From: Synechococcaceae cyanobacterium SM2_3_1
GTDB taxonomy: Bacteria > Cyanobacteriota > Cyanobacteriia > Thermostichales > Thermostichaceae
DNA length: 42,486 bases
Direction of reading: 5' to 3'
Assembly (NCBI GenBank): GCA_012030715.1
Contig: JAAUUJ010000014.1
Span: 1 to 42,486, forward strand
Below the pieces are notes generated by a model. That model was not told the DNA's origin. It saw nothing but the letters and a program-made list of their open reading frames with translations, and searched no databases. Every line of letters begins with the position of its first letter. Position 1 is the stretch's first letter. Positions 27,521 through 35,998 of this stretch are shown piece after piece. The position numbers and the translations under genes were made by a program.

Positions 27521-28072
27521 GTGAGAACGCGAATGTCTCCCCCGTCTACCGACTCCTCCAAAGTTGGGCGCATCAACCTCTGCTGGGGTGAACAACCCTC
27601 CAATAAGGAGGTGGAGCTTCCAGATATTGTCCGTTCTCGCTACCCCTGCAGCCCTCTGCAGGCGGGCATTTGTGACTTGAGTGCTTCTCTAGAACAGGAT
27701 CAACTTACCCTCTTGCAGCAGTGGGTGATCGAGATTAACCAACACCAAGGCCGCTGTGCCCTGATCGATGTTTCCCAGCGACTTACCAGTGCCCACTGGA
27801 AGATGCTGACCGCCTCTGGACTCAACTGGCTGGTCCGGCCCGATAGCCTCTACACGGCCTTACGGTGTACGCTGACCCTTCTTAACAGTCGTCAGTTTCT
27901 GCTGGTCACCCTTTTGGGCTTGAGTGCCCAGGACCTCGATCCTGCCGATGGTCTGATTTTGCAGGCTGCCCTGCCCCCCCGCACCACGCTGCTCTTTGTG
28001 CAATTCTTGCCCTGGGATAACTCTGGGGAACCCGTTGCTCTCCCACGGGATCATGGCTCCTGTTGTGCTTAA
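27521..28072 (+). CDS. protein of unknown function upstream of the guanidine operon
   Basis: A 183-residue soluble protein I do not recognise. GTG 27521 was chosen because GAGG lies 6 nt upstream; an ATG at 27533 is the alternative without a good site. Alternating hydrophobic strands and helices (LTLLQQWVIEINQHQGRCALIDVSQ, QFLLVTLLGLSAQDL, RTTLLFVQFLPW) suggest a compact alpha/beta fold, distantly reminiscent of STAS or receiver-like domains, but no catalytic motif is visible. It is on the same strand as the guanidine operon but separated from it by the riboswitch and terminator, so it is probably transcribed separately. Confidence 0.55.
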   Translation: MRTRMSPPSTDSSKVGRINLCWGEQPSNKEVELPDIVRSRYPCSPLQAGICDLSASLEQDQLTLLQQWVIEINQHQGRCALIDVSQRLTSAHWKMLTASGLNWLVRPDSLYTALRCTLTLLNSRQFLLVTLLGLSAQDLDPADGLILQAALPPRTTLLFVQFLPWDNSGEPVALPRDHGSCCA

Positions 28073-28164
28073 GCGACCCTGTAAATTGTGTTTTTAGCTA
28101 CACTTTCTCCTGGGGTTCTTCGCTACGGTAGCGGCAAAAGCAATAGATCCAGAAGGACTGAAAA

Positions 28165-28287
28165 GTCGGCTTCTAGGGTTCCGATCCGGGATTGTCCATG
28201 GGCTGCCCGTGGTGACTGGTCCGAGAGAAGCAGCTGTGGCCTCAGAAGGGAGCAGTGACACGGCGGGAGAAAAGCCCGGGAGAGCCA
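28165..28287 (+). promoter_or_regulatory. guanidine-I (ykkC) riboswitch aptamer
   Basis: The conserved ykkC blocks are present in order: CTAGGGTTCCG at 28173-28183, GACTGGTCCGAGAG at 28214-28227, and ACGGCGGGAGAAAAGCCCGG from 28260 with GAGA behind it. The outer helix closes by pairing GGCTTCT (28168-28174) with AGAGCC (28281-28286). This RNA class senses guanidinium and turns genes on. It lies in the leader of a guanidine hydrolase operon, a known pairing in cyanobacteria. No gene lies between 28073 and 28371; the aptamer and its expression platform account for most of that stretch. Confidence 0.92.
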
Positions 28288-28320
28288 GCCATTGGGTTGG
28301 TTTTCTCGGGCTACAGTCTT
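28273..28320 (+). terminator. riboswitch-controlled terminator (expression platform)
   Basis: AGCCCG-GG-AGA at the 3' edge of the aptamer can pair with TCTCGGGCT (28304-28312) around an inner CCAGCC/GGTTGG stem, followed shortly by TCTTTTC. The 5' arm is part of the conserved aptamer core and overlaps its closing helix, so guanidinium binding should block the terminator. The T-tract is short and starts 4 nt after the stem. Confidence 0.65.
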
Positions 28321-28371
28321 TTCACTCCTGTCCTTCTGATGCTGGCAACTTTGCATTGAGGCAATCAGGCG

Positions 28372-29559
28372 ATGTCGGAATCAATCCCCCCTTCTCCCTC
28401 TGCACATGAGGGGCGACGAGCCCTGGATCAGGAAGCTCACTTGCCCTTGGTGGGCTGGCAGCAGGAAGTCTCTCATGCTCTGGAGTATGGCTTGGAGGCG
28501 GCCGCCAGTATTCAAGATCGCAGTATCTCTACCTTCTCACGTGGGGAATTGCCCCATTTTGCCGGGATCAATACTTTTCTCAAAGCTCCCTATCTGGAGG
28601 ATATACGGCGTGCTGCGGACTACGATGTGGTGGTGGTGGGGGTGCCCCATGACTCAGGAACCACCTATCGGCCCGGCACGCGTTTTGGGCCGCAGGGTAT
28701 CCGCCGGATCTCCGCTCTCTACACCCCCTATAACTTTGAATTTGGAGTGGATCTTCGCGAACAGATCACGCTGGCGGATGGGGGAGATATCTTTACTATT
28801 CCCGCCAATAATGAAAAATCTTTTGATCAAATCTCTAAGGGGGTAGCCCACATTTTTGGCTCCGGGGCCTTTCCCGTCATTTTGGGGGGAGATCACTCCA
28901 TTGGTTACCCCACGGTGCGGGGTCTCTGTCGGCATCTAGGGGCAAAAAAGGTAGGCATTATACACTTTGATCGGCATGTGGATACCCAGGAAACGGATTT
29001 AGATGAGCGGATGCACACCTGCCCCTGGTTCCATGCCACCAACATTCGCAATGCCCCACCTCAGAACCTGGTGCAACTGGGGATCGGGGGCTGGCAGGTC
29101 CCTCGTCAGGGGGTGAAGGTCTGTCGAGAACGGGCGACGAATATTCTGACCGTTACAGATATTACCGATATGGGCCTGGATGCTGCGGCAGACTTTGCCT
29201 TGGAGCGAGCCCTGGACGGAACCGACTGTGTATATATCAGCTTTGATATTGACTGCATCGACGCCGGATTTGTGCCAGGCACCGGCTGGCCGGAACCAGG
29301 GGGACTGTTGCCCCGAGAAGTGCTGTACCTGCTCAAACGAATTGTGCGGGAAGCTCCGGTCTGTGGACTGGAAGTGGTGGAGGTTTCCCCTCCTTATGAC
29401 ATCAGTGATATCACCTCCCTCATGGCCACACGGGTGATCTGTGATGTCCTGGCCCACCTGGTGGTTTCAGGCCAGCTGCCCCGCTCTTCCCCACCTCCCT
29501 ATATTTTCCAGAAGCCCAGCCGGAATTCCTCTCGGAGTGGACCTGAGTCTCCTGTCTGA
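28372..29559 (+). CDS. gdmH: nickel-dependent guanidine hydrolase (ureohydrolase family)
   Basis: A ureohydrolase-fold enzyme of 395 residues. Metal-ligand motifs are GGDHSIGYP, HFDRHVDTQ (the usual HFDAHxD with Arg for Ala) and SFDIDCIDAGFVPGTGWPEPGG. A long N-terminal extension (about 75 residues) and the GTGWPEPGG form separate it from agmatinase SpeB and match the Sll1077-type guanidine hydrolase, which splits guanidine into ammonia and urea. The guanidine-I riboswitch upstream and HypA/HypB-like nickel-insertion genes directly downstream make this call strong. The start ATG 28372 has only a short AGG close by. The 3' end is Ser/Pro-rich. Agmatinase remains the main alternative. Confidence 0.88.
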   Translation: MSESIPPSPSAHEGRRALDQEAHLPLVGWQQEVSHALEYGLEAAASIQDRSISTFSRGELPHFAGINTFLKAPYLEDIRRAADYDVVVVGVPHDSGTTYRPGTRFGPQGIRRISALYTPYNFEFGVDLREQITLADGGDIFTIPANNEKSFDQISKGVAHIFGSGAFPVILGGDHSIGYPTVRGLCRHLGAKKVGIIHFDRHVDTQETDLDERMHTCPWFHATNIRNAPPQNLVQLGIGGWQVPRQGVKVCRERATNILTVTDITDMGLDAAADFALERALDGTDCVYISFDIDCIDAGFVPGTGWPEPGGLLPREVLYLLKRIVREAPVCGLEVVEVSPPYDISDITSLMATRVICDVLAHLVVSGQLPRSSPPPYIFQKPSRNSSRSGPESPV

Positions 29560-29581
29560 TCTGAAGATTCTGATCTGAACT

Positions 29582-29953
29582 ATGCATGAAACTGACATGA
29601 CCCGTGCCCTGATCCAAACCCTGCAGATCTGGTGGCAGGCTCAGCCTGAATCCCCCCGAATTGAACGAGTCTACCTGCAGGTGGGGCAGTTTACCTGTGT
29701 GGAACCGGCCAGTTTGCAGTTTGCCTACAGGGTGCAAACCCGCAACACGGTGCTGGAGGGATCCCAGTTGCTGATCGAGGAAATCCCGCTGGTGGCCTTT
29801 TGCCAGCCCTGTCAGCAAACCTATCGACCGGAGATCGGCACTGCCTACGCCTGTCCCACCTGCCATGCCCCGATGCAAGAGATCCGATCTGGCCGGGAAC
29901 TGAAGATCGCGGCGATTGACCACAGGTCCACCCTCACCCCAATGGAGATCTAA
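29582..29953 (+). CDS. hypA: HypA-like nickel metallochaperone (GhaA type)
   Basis: A 123-residue HypA-family protein. It starts MHETDM with the N-terminal His-Glu nickel site, and a zinc ribbon is formed by two CxxC pairs (CQPC and CPTC). Classical HypA matures [NiFe] hydrogenase. Here it sits 22 nt behind the guanidine hydrolase gene with no hydrogenase genes in view, so it most likely delivers nickel to GdmH, as shown for the Synechocystis homologue. The hypB-like start follows 2 nt after the stop. Confidence 0.9.
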   Translation: MHETDMTRALIQTLQIWWQAQPESPRIERVYLQVGQFTCVEPASLQFAYRVQTRNTVLEGSQLLIEEIPLVAFCQPCQQTYRPEIGTAYACPTCHAPMQEIRSGRELKIAAIDHRSTLTPMEI

Positions 29954-29955
29954 GC

Positions 29956-30699
29956 ATGCATGCACCGATTCAGGTTCAGTTGGGCCTCAACCTGCTGCAG
30001 GTTAATCATCAGGAAGCTGCGCTCAATCAACACCAGCTGGATCACTGGGGCATTACCTGTCTCAACCTCATGAGTGGTCCGGGCGCAGGCAAGACTTCTC
30101 TCCTGGAATCGACTCTGGCCCGCTTGCGGGAGCAGTGGCGTCTGGTGGTGATTGAAGGGGATATGACCACGGAGCTGGATGCCGAACGGCTACGGCGTCT
30201 GGGGGTGCCCGTCATTGCCATCAACACGGGGCGGGCTTGCCATCTGGATGCCCATATGGTGGCGGGCGGACTACAGCAGCTGCAGGAAAAGCTGGATCCC
30301 ACGCAGGTGGATCTATTGCTGGTGGAAAATGTCGGCAATCTCGTCTGTCCGGCAGAATTTGCTGTGGGGGAACACGCCAAGGTCGCCCTGCTCAGTGTTA
30401 CCGAAGGGGAAGATAAACCCCTCAAGTACCCGATCATGTTTCGAGAAGCGGACTGTCTCCTGATCACCAAAATTGATCTGGTTCCTTACCTGGATGTGGA
30501 TGTGCAGCGAATGGTGGACAACATCCAGCAGGTGAATCCAGGGGTGTCTATTCTGCAAGTGTCGGCTCGCACTGGCGAAGGTCTATCCCTCTGGTGCGAC
30601 TGGATCCAAAACTTTCTGGCGGACCGGAATCAGGGTCGCTGGGGAAGTGGGGGCATTGTCCCATTGATCAAGACTGATGTACACACTACAGGAGCATAA
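29956..30699 (+). CDS. hypB: HypB-like nickel-insertion GTPase (GhaB type)
   Basis: A 247-residue SIMIBI GTPase. The P-loop is GPGAGKTS, the metal/switch region is [12 protein letters not shown], the G3-like block is [15 protein letters not shown] and the specificity motif is TKIDL. There is no His-rich N-terminal stretch, so it should not store nickel. It partners with the HypA-like protein encoded just upstream (2 nt gap). GGAG in the hypA end serves as ribosome binding site. Context points to GdmH rather than hydrogenase. Confidence 0.9.
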   Translation: MHAPIQVQLGLNLLQVNHQEAALNQHQLDHWGITCLNLMSGPGAGKTSLLESTLARLREQWRLVVIEGDMTTELDAERLRRLGVPVIAINTGRACHLDAHMVAGGLQQLQEKLDPTQVDLLLVENVGNLVCPAEFAVGEHAKVALLSVTEGEDKPLKYPIMFREADCLLITKIDLVPYLDVDVQRMVDNIQQVNPGVSILQVSARTGEGLSLWCDWIQNFLADRNQGRWGSGGIVPLIKTDVHTTGA

Positions 30700-30702
30700 T
30701 CC

Positions 30703-31713
30703 ATGCAACGACGTTCTCTTCTCGCCCTGACGGTGGCTGTGATCAGCGGCCTGTCCCTGGGGGTATGGCAGGTAACTCAACCGCGACCCGCAGCGGCTGC
30801 CGATCCTATCGTGATTGGCTACAGTAACTGGGCTGGATGGTGGCCCTGGGCGATTGCGGAAGCAGAAGGGCTGTTTGCAGCGAATGGGGCCAATGTCGAA
30901 ATGCGCTGGTTTGACGGTTACCTGCAGTCTATGGAGGCTCTAGCCGCCGGGCAGATCGATGGCAACTGCCAGACCCTGAACGACACCATTTCTTTTGCGG
31001 GCAGCTCCGTGAATGGGCAAGTGGTGGTACTGGTCAACGATAACTCGGCTGGTAATGACAAGATCATCGTCACGGAAGACATCAATACCATTGAAGATTT
31101 GAAAGGGCGCAAAGTAGCTGTTGAAGAAGGAGTGGTGGATGATTTTCTCCTGACGTTGGGCCTGGAACGGGCCGGGATGTCCCGTGAGGATGTAGAGATC
31201 GTGCCTCTGGAAACTGGAGCCGCGGCGGCGGCCTTTGTGGCTGGGCAGGTGGATGCTGTGGGTGCCTTTCCCCCCTTCTGGTTAACGGCTCTGGAACGGG
31301 AAGGGAGCAAAGAGCTCTTTTCCTCGGCTGAGTTCCCAGGATCCATCCCAGATTTATTGGTGGTCACCCAAACCCTGGTGGATGAACAGCCGGATCAGGT
31401 CCAGGCCATTATTAACACCTGGTTTGATGTCCTGCAGTTCATGGCCGAGAATCCCGAGCGATCGGATGAAATTATGGCAGAGAGAGCGGGAGTCACCCCC
31501 GAAGAACTGCAGTTATTTAAAGAAGGAACCCGCATGTTTACGATTGAGGACAATCTCGAGGCGTTTTCTCCTGGAGACGGCATGGAGCATATGCCCTTTG
31601 CCGCCGAGGAGATGGCCGAGTTCATGATCAGTGTCGGCTTCATTGATGAGGCTCCCGATCTGAACAGATTGTTTGATGATCGCTTTGTCCGCGCCTTTGC
31701 TGAACAGCAATGA
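30703..31713 (+). CDS. periplasmic substrate-binding protein (NMT1/TauA-like) of the guanidine operon
   Basis: A 336-residue ABC-type solute-binding protein of the SsuA/ThiY-like class: PIVIGYSNWAGWWPWAIAEAEGLF, then GQIDGNCQTLNDTISF, the domain linker GRKVAVEEGVVDDFLL and ALAAGQ/VAGQVDAVGAFPPFW pockets. A Sec signal peptide is present (hydrophobic core to about residue 25, Ala-rich cut site RPAAAADP), without a lipobox Cys. It starts 3 nt after hypB with AGGAG in front. Homologous operons carry permease and ATPase genes next. Here the following gene is an opposing RlpA-like protein, so the transporter partners lie elsewhere or are shared. Guanidine or a related compound is the likely ligand. 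Confidence 0.85.
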   Translation: MQRRSLLALTVAVISGLSLGVWQVTQPRPAAAADPIVIGYSNWAGWWPWAIAEAEGLFAANGANVEMRWFDGYLQSMEALAAGQIDGNCQTLNDTISFAGSSVNGQVVVLVNDNSAGNDKIIVTEDINTIEDLKGRKVAVEEGVVDDFLLTLGLERAGMSREDVEIVPLETGAAAAAFVAGQVDAVGAFPPFWLTALEREGSKELFSSAEFPGSIPDLLVVTQTLVDEQPDQVQAIINTWFDVLQFMAENPERSDEIMAERAGVTPEELQLFKEGTRMFTIEDNLEAFSPGDGMEHMPFAAEEMAEFMISVGFIDEAPDLNRLFDDRFVRAFAEQQ

Positions 31714-31726
31714 GGCTAATCGCTGC

Positions 31727-32815
31727 CTACTCCCCCTGCTCCTGGGATGGCAATACCTGAATCTGGACGGGCACGACTCCCGCTTTTAACATGTTCAGCA
31801 CTGCTGCCGCGGCATGGGATAGATCAATAATGCGGTTGGGAATGAAGGGCCCCCGATCATTGATCTGGACCACCACCTCACGCCCGTTCTCCAGATTCAC
31901 CACTCGCACGGGTGTACCCATGGGCAGAGAACGGTGAGCTGCCGTCAGGGTTTGAGCTGCATGGGGATGTCGGTACCAGGAGGCCAGACCATGCTCGGCA
32001 GGGAGTTGAGCCTGAGGCAGGAGGGAGGGCTGCTGGGAATCCTGGGGAGCTGGGGAGGTCGCGGCTTCAGCCATCGGGGGAGCAGCCACCGGGGGAGCGT
32101 CAAATAAGAGGCGGCGGAGTCGGTTGGTCGCCAGCAGGGCAACATCCACATCACGGGACTGGGTGCTGGTGAGCAGAATCCCTTCATCCACCCGCACCAA
32201 CTCCGCTTCATTCAGCCGGATTACATAGCCACCTGGAGCCGACGGGGAGTCTTCCTGCCAATCCAGGGTGATGCTGGCATCTTGGGCCTGGCTTTGGGCC
32301 AACTGATTCAGCTCTGCCACCAACCCCGCCGCCCGCAGCAGGGGAGACCCATGCTCAGGATGCGTCTGAAAACTGATGATCGGCAGCTCCTTCAGATACA
32401 CGGTAACCACAGGACGCTCGTCAATGAAGTGACTGTAGAGGGTGGCTACGGGAATCTGTTGCTCACCCCTGTCCAGTTGGGGTTGCCCCACTTTGATCAC
32501 CGCTTCGGGTCCGATGGCTTTGTTGAAAAAGGGGGTAGCTGATTGCGCAGATGAATCCACAGAGAGGGTTGGGGAGGCGGCTTTCTCCTCGAGCTGGGAG
32601 GCCGGATCGTCCCATGGATCGGCTGGGGAGAGCACGGATCCCCGCGAAATGGCAGCTGGAACTTGCTCCCATAATTGTTCAGTGGAGGAGCCCGGAGGAT
32701 AGAGAATTCCCGTTGAAGGATGAGTTAAATCCGGACGGGCCATGGTCTCCAGGGTCAGCAGGGATCCGGAGATCAGGGTGAGGAAAGTTGTGCTCAGGAG
32801 TCTGTAATTTCCCAT
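31727..32815 (-). CDS. RlpA-like double-psi beta-barrel protein
   Basis: An exported protein of about 362 residues with an N-terminal hydrophobic signal (LLSTTFLTLISGSLLTL), a long variable middle and a C-terminal RlpA double-psi barrel (GLASWYRHP, LTAAHRSLPMGTPVRVVNL, VVVQINDRGPFIPNRIIDLS). RlpA proteins act on naked glycan strands of peptidoglycan or bind them. The DRGPF motif is kept. The usual ASWYG plus GxxTASGE loop between it and LTAAH is shortened to about six residues, so activity may be altered or lost. I chose ATG 32815, in front of the signal; a longer reading starts at 32851. It converges on the substrate-binding gene. Confidence 0.75.
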   Translation of the reverse strand: MGNYRLLSTTFLTLISGSLLTLETMARPDLTHPSTGILYPPGSSTEQLWEQVPAAISRGSVLSPADPWDDPASQLEEKAASPTLSVDSSAQSATPFFNKAIGPEAVIKVGQPQLDRGEQQIPVATLYSHFIDERPVVTVYLKELPIISFQTHPEHGSPLLRAAGLVAELNQLAQSQAQDASITLDWQEDSPSAPGGYVIRLNEAELVRVDEGILLTSTQSRDVDVALLATNRLRRLLFDAPPVAAPPMAEAATSPAPQDSQQPSLLPQAQLPAEHGLASWYRHPHAAQTLTAAHRSLPMGTPVRVVNLENGREVVVQINDRGPFIPNRIIDLSHAAAAVLNMLKAGVVPVQIQVLPSQEQGE

Positions 32816-32952
32816 AGGTAATGGTGAGGTCAACTCGCAGTGAGTACGCAAGGTATCAAGCAGTGGTTAATGTACCATGTATTTTTGAAAATGTCCGATT
32901 CCGTACAGGAATTACTGAGTAAGAATGCTCACTGCTAGAGGATCAATCAACC

Positions 32953-33979
32953 GTGGATTATCAAGATGCAGGGGTCGATATCGAGGCAGGGCAGGCGTTT
33001 GTCCGGCAAATTGCTCAGCGGGTTACGGCAACATCTCAGGCTGGCGTTTTAGCTGGCATCGGGGGTTTTGCTGGTCTGATGGCCATGCCCAGGGGTTTTA
33101 AGGAACCGATCCTAGTGGCCTCCACCGATGGAGTGGGCACAAAACTGATGGTGGCCCAGGCCTGTCAGCAGCATGAGGGGATCGGTATTGACCTGGTGGC
33201 CATGTGTGTAAATGACATCTTGACGGTGGGGGCCCACCCCCTCTTTTTCCTCGATTATCTGGCCACCGGCAGAATCAATCAACATGTACTTCTCCAAATC
33301 ATTGAAGGGATCATCAAGGGCTGTCAACAGGCTGGATGTGCGCTGCTAGGCGGAGAAACAGCAGAGATGCCCGGTCTGTATCAACCTCAGGACTACGATG
33401 TGGCCGGATTCTGTGTGGGGGTGGTGGAAAAAGATGCCATTCTCAATGGACAGCAGGTGCAGGTGGGGGACCGCGTGGTCGCCCTCCCCAGTTCCGGAGT
33501 GCACAGCAATGGCTACAGCCTGGTACGGCGGATCGTTGCCGATCGGGGCTGGAACTGGCAACACACCCCTCCGGGCTGGCCACGGTCCGTGGGAGAAGAA
33601 TTGCTCACCCCCACGCTGATCTACTGTGCCCAGATCCGGGCGCTCCAAGCTGCAGGTGTGGACATTCATGGCATGGCTCATATTACGGGGGGCGGCCTGC
33701 CGGACAATCTTCCCCGCTGCCTGGGACCACAGCAATCCATCCATCTTTATCCCCATGGCTGGAGAATCCCGCCTGTATTTCAATGGTTACAGGTGGAAGG
33801 GAGTGTCGACACGCAGGAAATGTTCCGTACTTTTAATATGGGGATTGGTTATGTCCTGATTCTCCCCCCAGAAGCTCTGGAATCTACCTCCCGGCTTCTG
33901 CCACAGACCTTTGAAATTGGAGAAGTGGTTCGCCGGAACAGGGGAGGTCCTAGGACTGGATCAATGGCAGATGCCTTAG
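32953..33979 (+). CDS. purM: phosphoribosylformylglycinamidine cyclo-ligase (AIR synthetase; one frameshift near the 3' end)
   Basis: A purine biosynthesis enzyme that closes the imidazole ring with ATP. Family blocks are DYQDAGVDIEAG, the ASTDGVGTKL loop, DLVAMCVNDI, GGETAEMPG, SSGVHSNGYSLVR and HITGGGLPDNLPR. In the raw frame the protein runs on to 34071 with an unrelated Arg/Pro-rich tail. Removing one base near 33931 gives EVVAGTGEVLGLDQWQMP and a stop at 33977-33979, the normal PurM end, for 341 residues. The start is GTG 32953 with GAGG 11 nt upstream. Confidence 0.93.
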
Positions 33980-34192
33980 CAGAAACTAAGCTTGAGCCCG
34001 CCCCCCCAAAGGCAGGGATGAGGTCACTAAGTCGAGGTGCCCAGGCTGTGCTAATGTATCGAGTGGACTGAAATTGACCAGCCACTTTCCATTGGAAAAA
34101 TGTTGGTTTTTATGATCCCATCAGACTGGAACTCTACCTGGCGACCATCGTCGCGAAACAGGCCGACCCAGACAGGAGGAGCATCCTGAGCA

Positions 34193-35174
34193 ATGATCGA
34201 AGTTGAACAGCTGAGTAAGACGTACGGCACCTTCTCCGCCATTCGGGATTTAACATTTCGGGTTGAACCGGGCGAGATCATGGGATTCCTTGGTCCCAAC
34301 GGTGCTGGCAAAACCACCTCTATGCGGATTCTCTCCGGGTATCTACCGGCCACTTCGGGAATGGCACGGGTGGCTGGATTTGACGTCAGCGAAGACTCCA
34401 TGGCTGTGCGTCAACGCATTGGCTACCTGCCAGAGACTCCTCCCCTCTACACCGACATGACTGTGGAGGACTATCTCGGCTTTGTGGCCAAACTGAAAAA
34501 GGTGCGAGCCGGGGATCGGGCCCAGCAAATTGAGCGGGCTATTCAGCGCTGCAGTCTGGAGGAGAAGCGCCATACGTTGATCCGCAAACTCTCCAAAGGC
34601 TTTCGGCAGCGGGTGGGCATTGCCCAGGCCATTGTCCATGATCCGCCCGTGATTATTCTGGATGAACCCACGGTGGGTCTGGATCCCAAACAAATCATTG
34701 AGGTGCGGAACCTGATCAAGAGTTTGGCAGGGGGATCACACCATCATTCTTTCCACCCATATCCTGCCGGAAGTGAGCATGACCTGTGATCGGGTGGTGA
34801 TCATCAATCGCGGCCAGGTGGTGGCCAAGGGAACCCCCGCAGAGTTGACCGGAGAAATGCAGGGGGAACACCAGGTCTATCTGCAGGTGGAGGGAGCAGA
34901 AGAACAGGTCCGTGCCGCACTCTTGCCTCTGACCCAAGTGCAGCTCACCCGTCTGGAGTCCCTGACTTCCTCAGATCTGATCCCCCCTCGCTGGAGACTG
35001 GAGGTGCGCAGCAGTGCGGAGGGCGATGGCTGGATGCGAGAGGTCTCCACCCACCTGGTCCAGGCAGGACTGGGCATTTATGAAATGCGCCGCGCCCAGG
35101 CGTCTCTAGAGGAAGTCTTCCTGGATCTAACAACGCAGGAAGAAGGCAGTGCTGAGGAGGTCATGACGTCATGA
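34193..35174 (+). CDS. ABC transporter ATPase of a Gld-type cassette (one frameshift)
   Basis: An ABC ATPase of about 326 residues. Walker A is GPNGAGKTT, the Q-loop is in YLPETPPLY, the signature is LSKGFRQRVGIAQA and Walker B is VIILDEPTVGLDP. The switch-His block (TIILSTHILPEVSMTCDRV) lies in another frame. One extra G in the run 34730-34734 explains this. A C-terminal region of about 100 residues resembles the extension of CcmA/GldA-type ATPases. AGGAGGAG precedes the start. Its stop overlaps the permease start by 4 nt, so both are coupled. It powers an ABC-2 membrane partner; the substrate is unknown. Confidence 0.9.
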
Positions 35175-35949
35175 TGGACAGTATCATCACCATTTTTCGT
35201 AAGGAACTGCGGGGCTATTTTGCCTCCCCGATCGCCTATGTGGTAGCCGCCATTTTCTGGCTGCTAGCAGGCTTCTTCTTTGTCACGATCGTGGGTCGTG
35301 TGATCCAGTTTTCGCAACAGGCGGATATGTTTGGCGGCGGCCAGAGTTTTGATGCGGTGACCATTGCCTCGCAGCAGTTTCTGGGGGTGCTGGGAACCCT
35401 GATGCTGTTCGTCCTGCCGATCCTGACGATGGGCTTGTATGCCGAAGAGCGGCGGCGGGGGACGATGGAGCTGCTGGCCACTTCTCCGGTCAGTAATTTT
35501 GCAGTGGCTTTTGGCAAGTGGTTGGGGGTGCTGGTTTTCTTTGCCACCATCCTGCTGCCTATCCTGGTTTATCAGGTCCTCAGCTTCAGTGCCAGCAATC
35601 CCACCATGAACTTTCGTTTGATGATCTTTGGTTATCTGGGTTTGTTATTCCTGGCGGGCAGCATTATGGCCCTGGGCCTTTTTGTCTCTTCGCTGACCGA
35701 CAGTACGCTGATCGCGGCGCTGGGCAGCTTTGGTCTAGTGCTGCTGCTCTGGGTGGTGGATGCTGCTGCCGGGGAAGACACCAGCCCAGCTTCGGCTCTT
35801 TTACGACACATCTCTTTGCTGCAGCAGTACAACACCTGGGTCCAGGGCTCGGTCAATCTCAGTAGCCTGTCCTGTTTGTAAGTGTGATTACCTTTGGGCT
35901 ATTTCTGACTGTGCAGTCGGTGGAGGCCCTGCGCTGGCAGCGGAGCTGA
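35171..35949 (+). CDS. ABC-2 type permease (GldF-like; one frameshift)
   Basis: A membrane protein of about 259 residues with six helices. The ABC-2 coupling region RKELRGYFASPIAYVV starts the protein, followed by YAEERRRGTMELLATSPVS, the element that contacts the ATPase. The raw frame stops early at 35881. One missing base between 35869 and 35870 restores the last helix (VLFVSVITFGLFLTVQSVEALRW) and a stop at 35947-35949. It matches GldF, named from gliding Bacteroidota but widespread in bacteria without gliding. Confidence 0.88.
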
Positions 35950-35998
35950 CATTATCTGAATGCATCGTTGACATGGTAGTGGGCTAAGGAGTGGAAAC

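Noticed and set aside
28372-29559. Agmatinase (SpeB) paired with speA
   Set aside because: The long N-terminal extension, the GTGWPEPGG motif, the guanidine riboswitch and the nickel chaperone genes fit guanidine hydrolase better.
29582-30699. Part of a [NiFe] hydrogenase maturation cluster
   Set aside because: No hydrogenase or other hyp genes are present and both genes are tightly coupled to gdmH.
33980-34071. An unusual Arg/Pro-rich C-terminal extension of PurM
   Set aside because: It appears only after an extra base near 33931; the corrected frame gives the normal PurM end at 33979.
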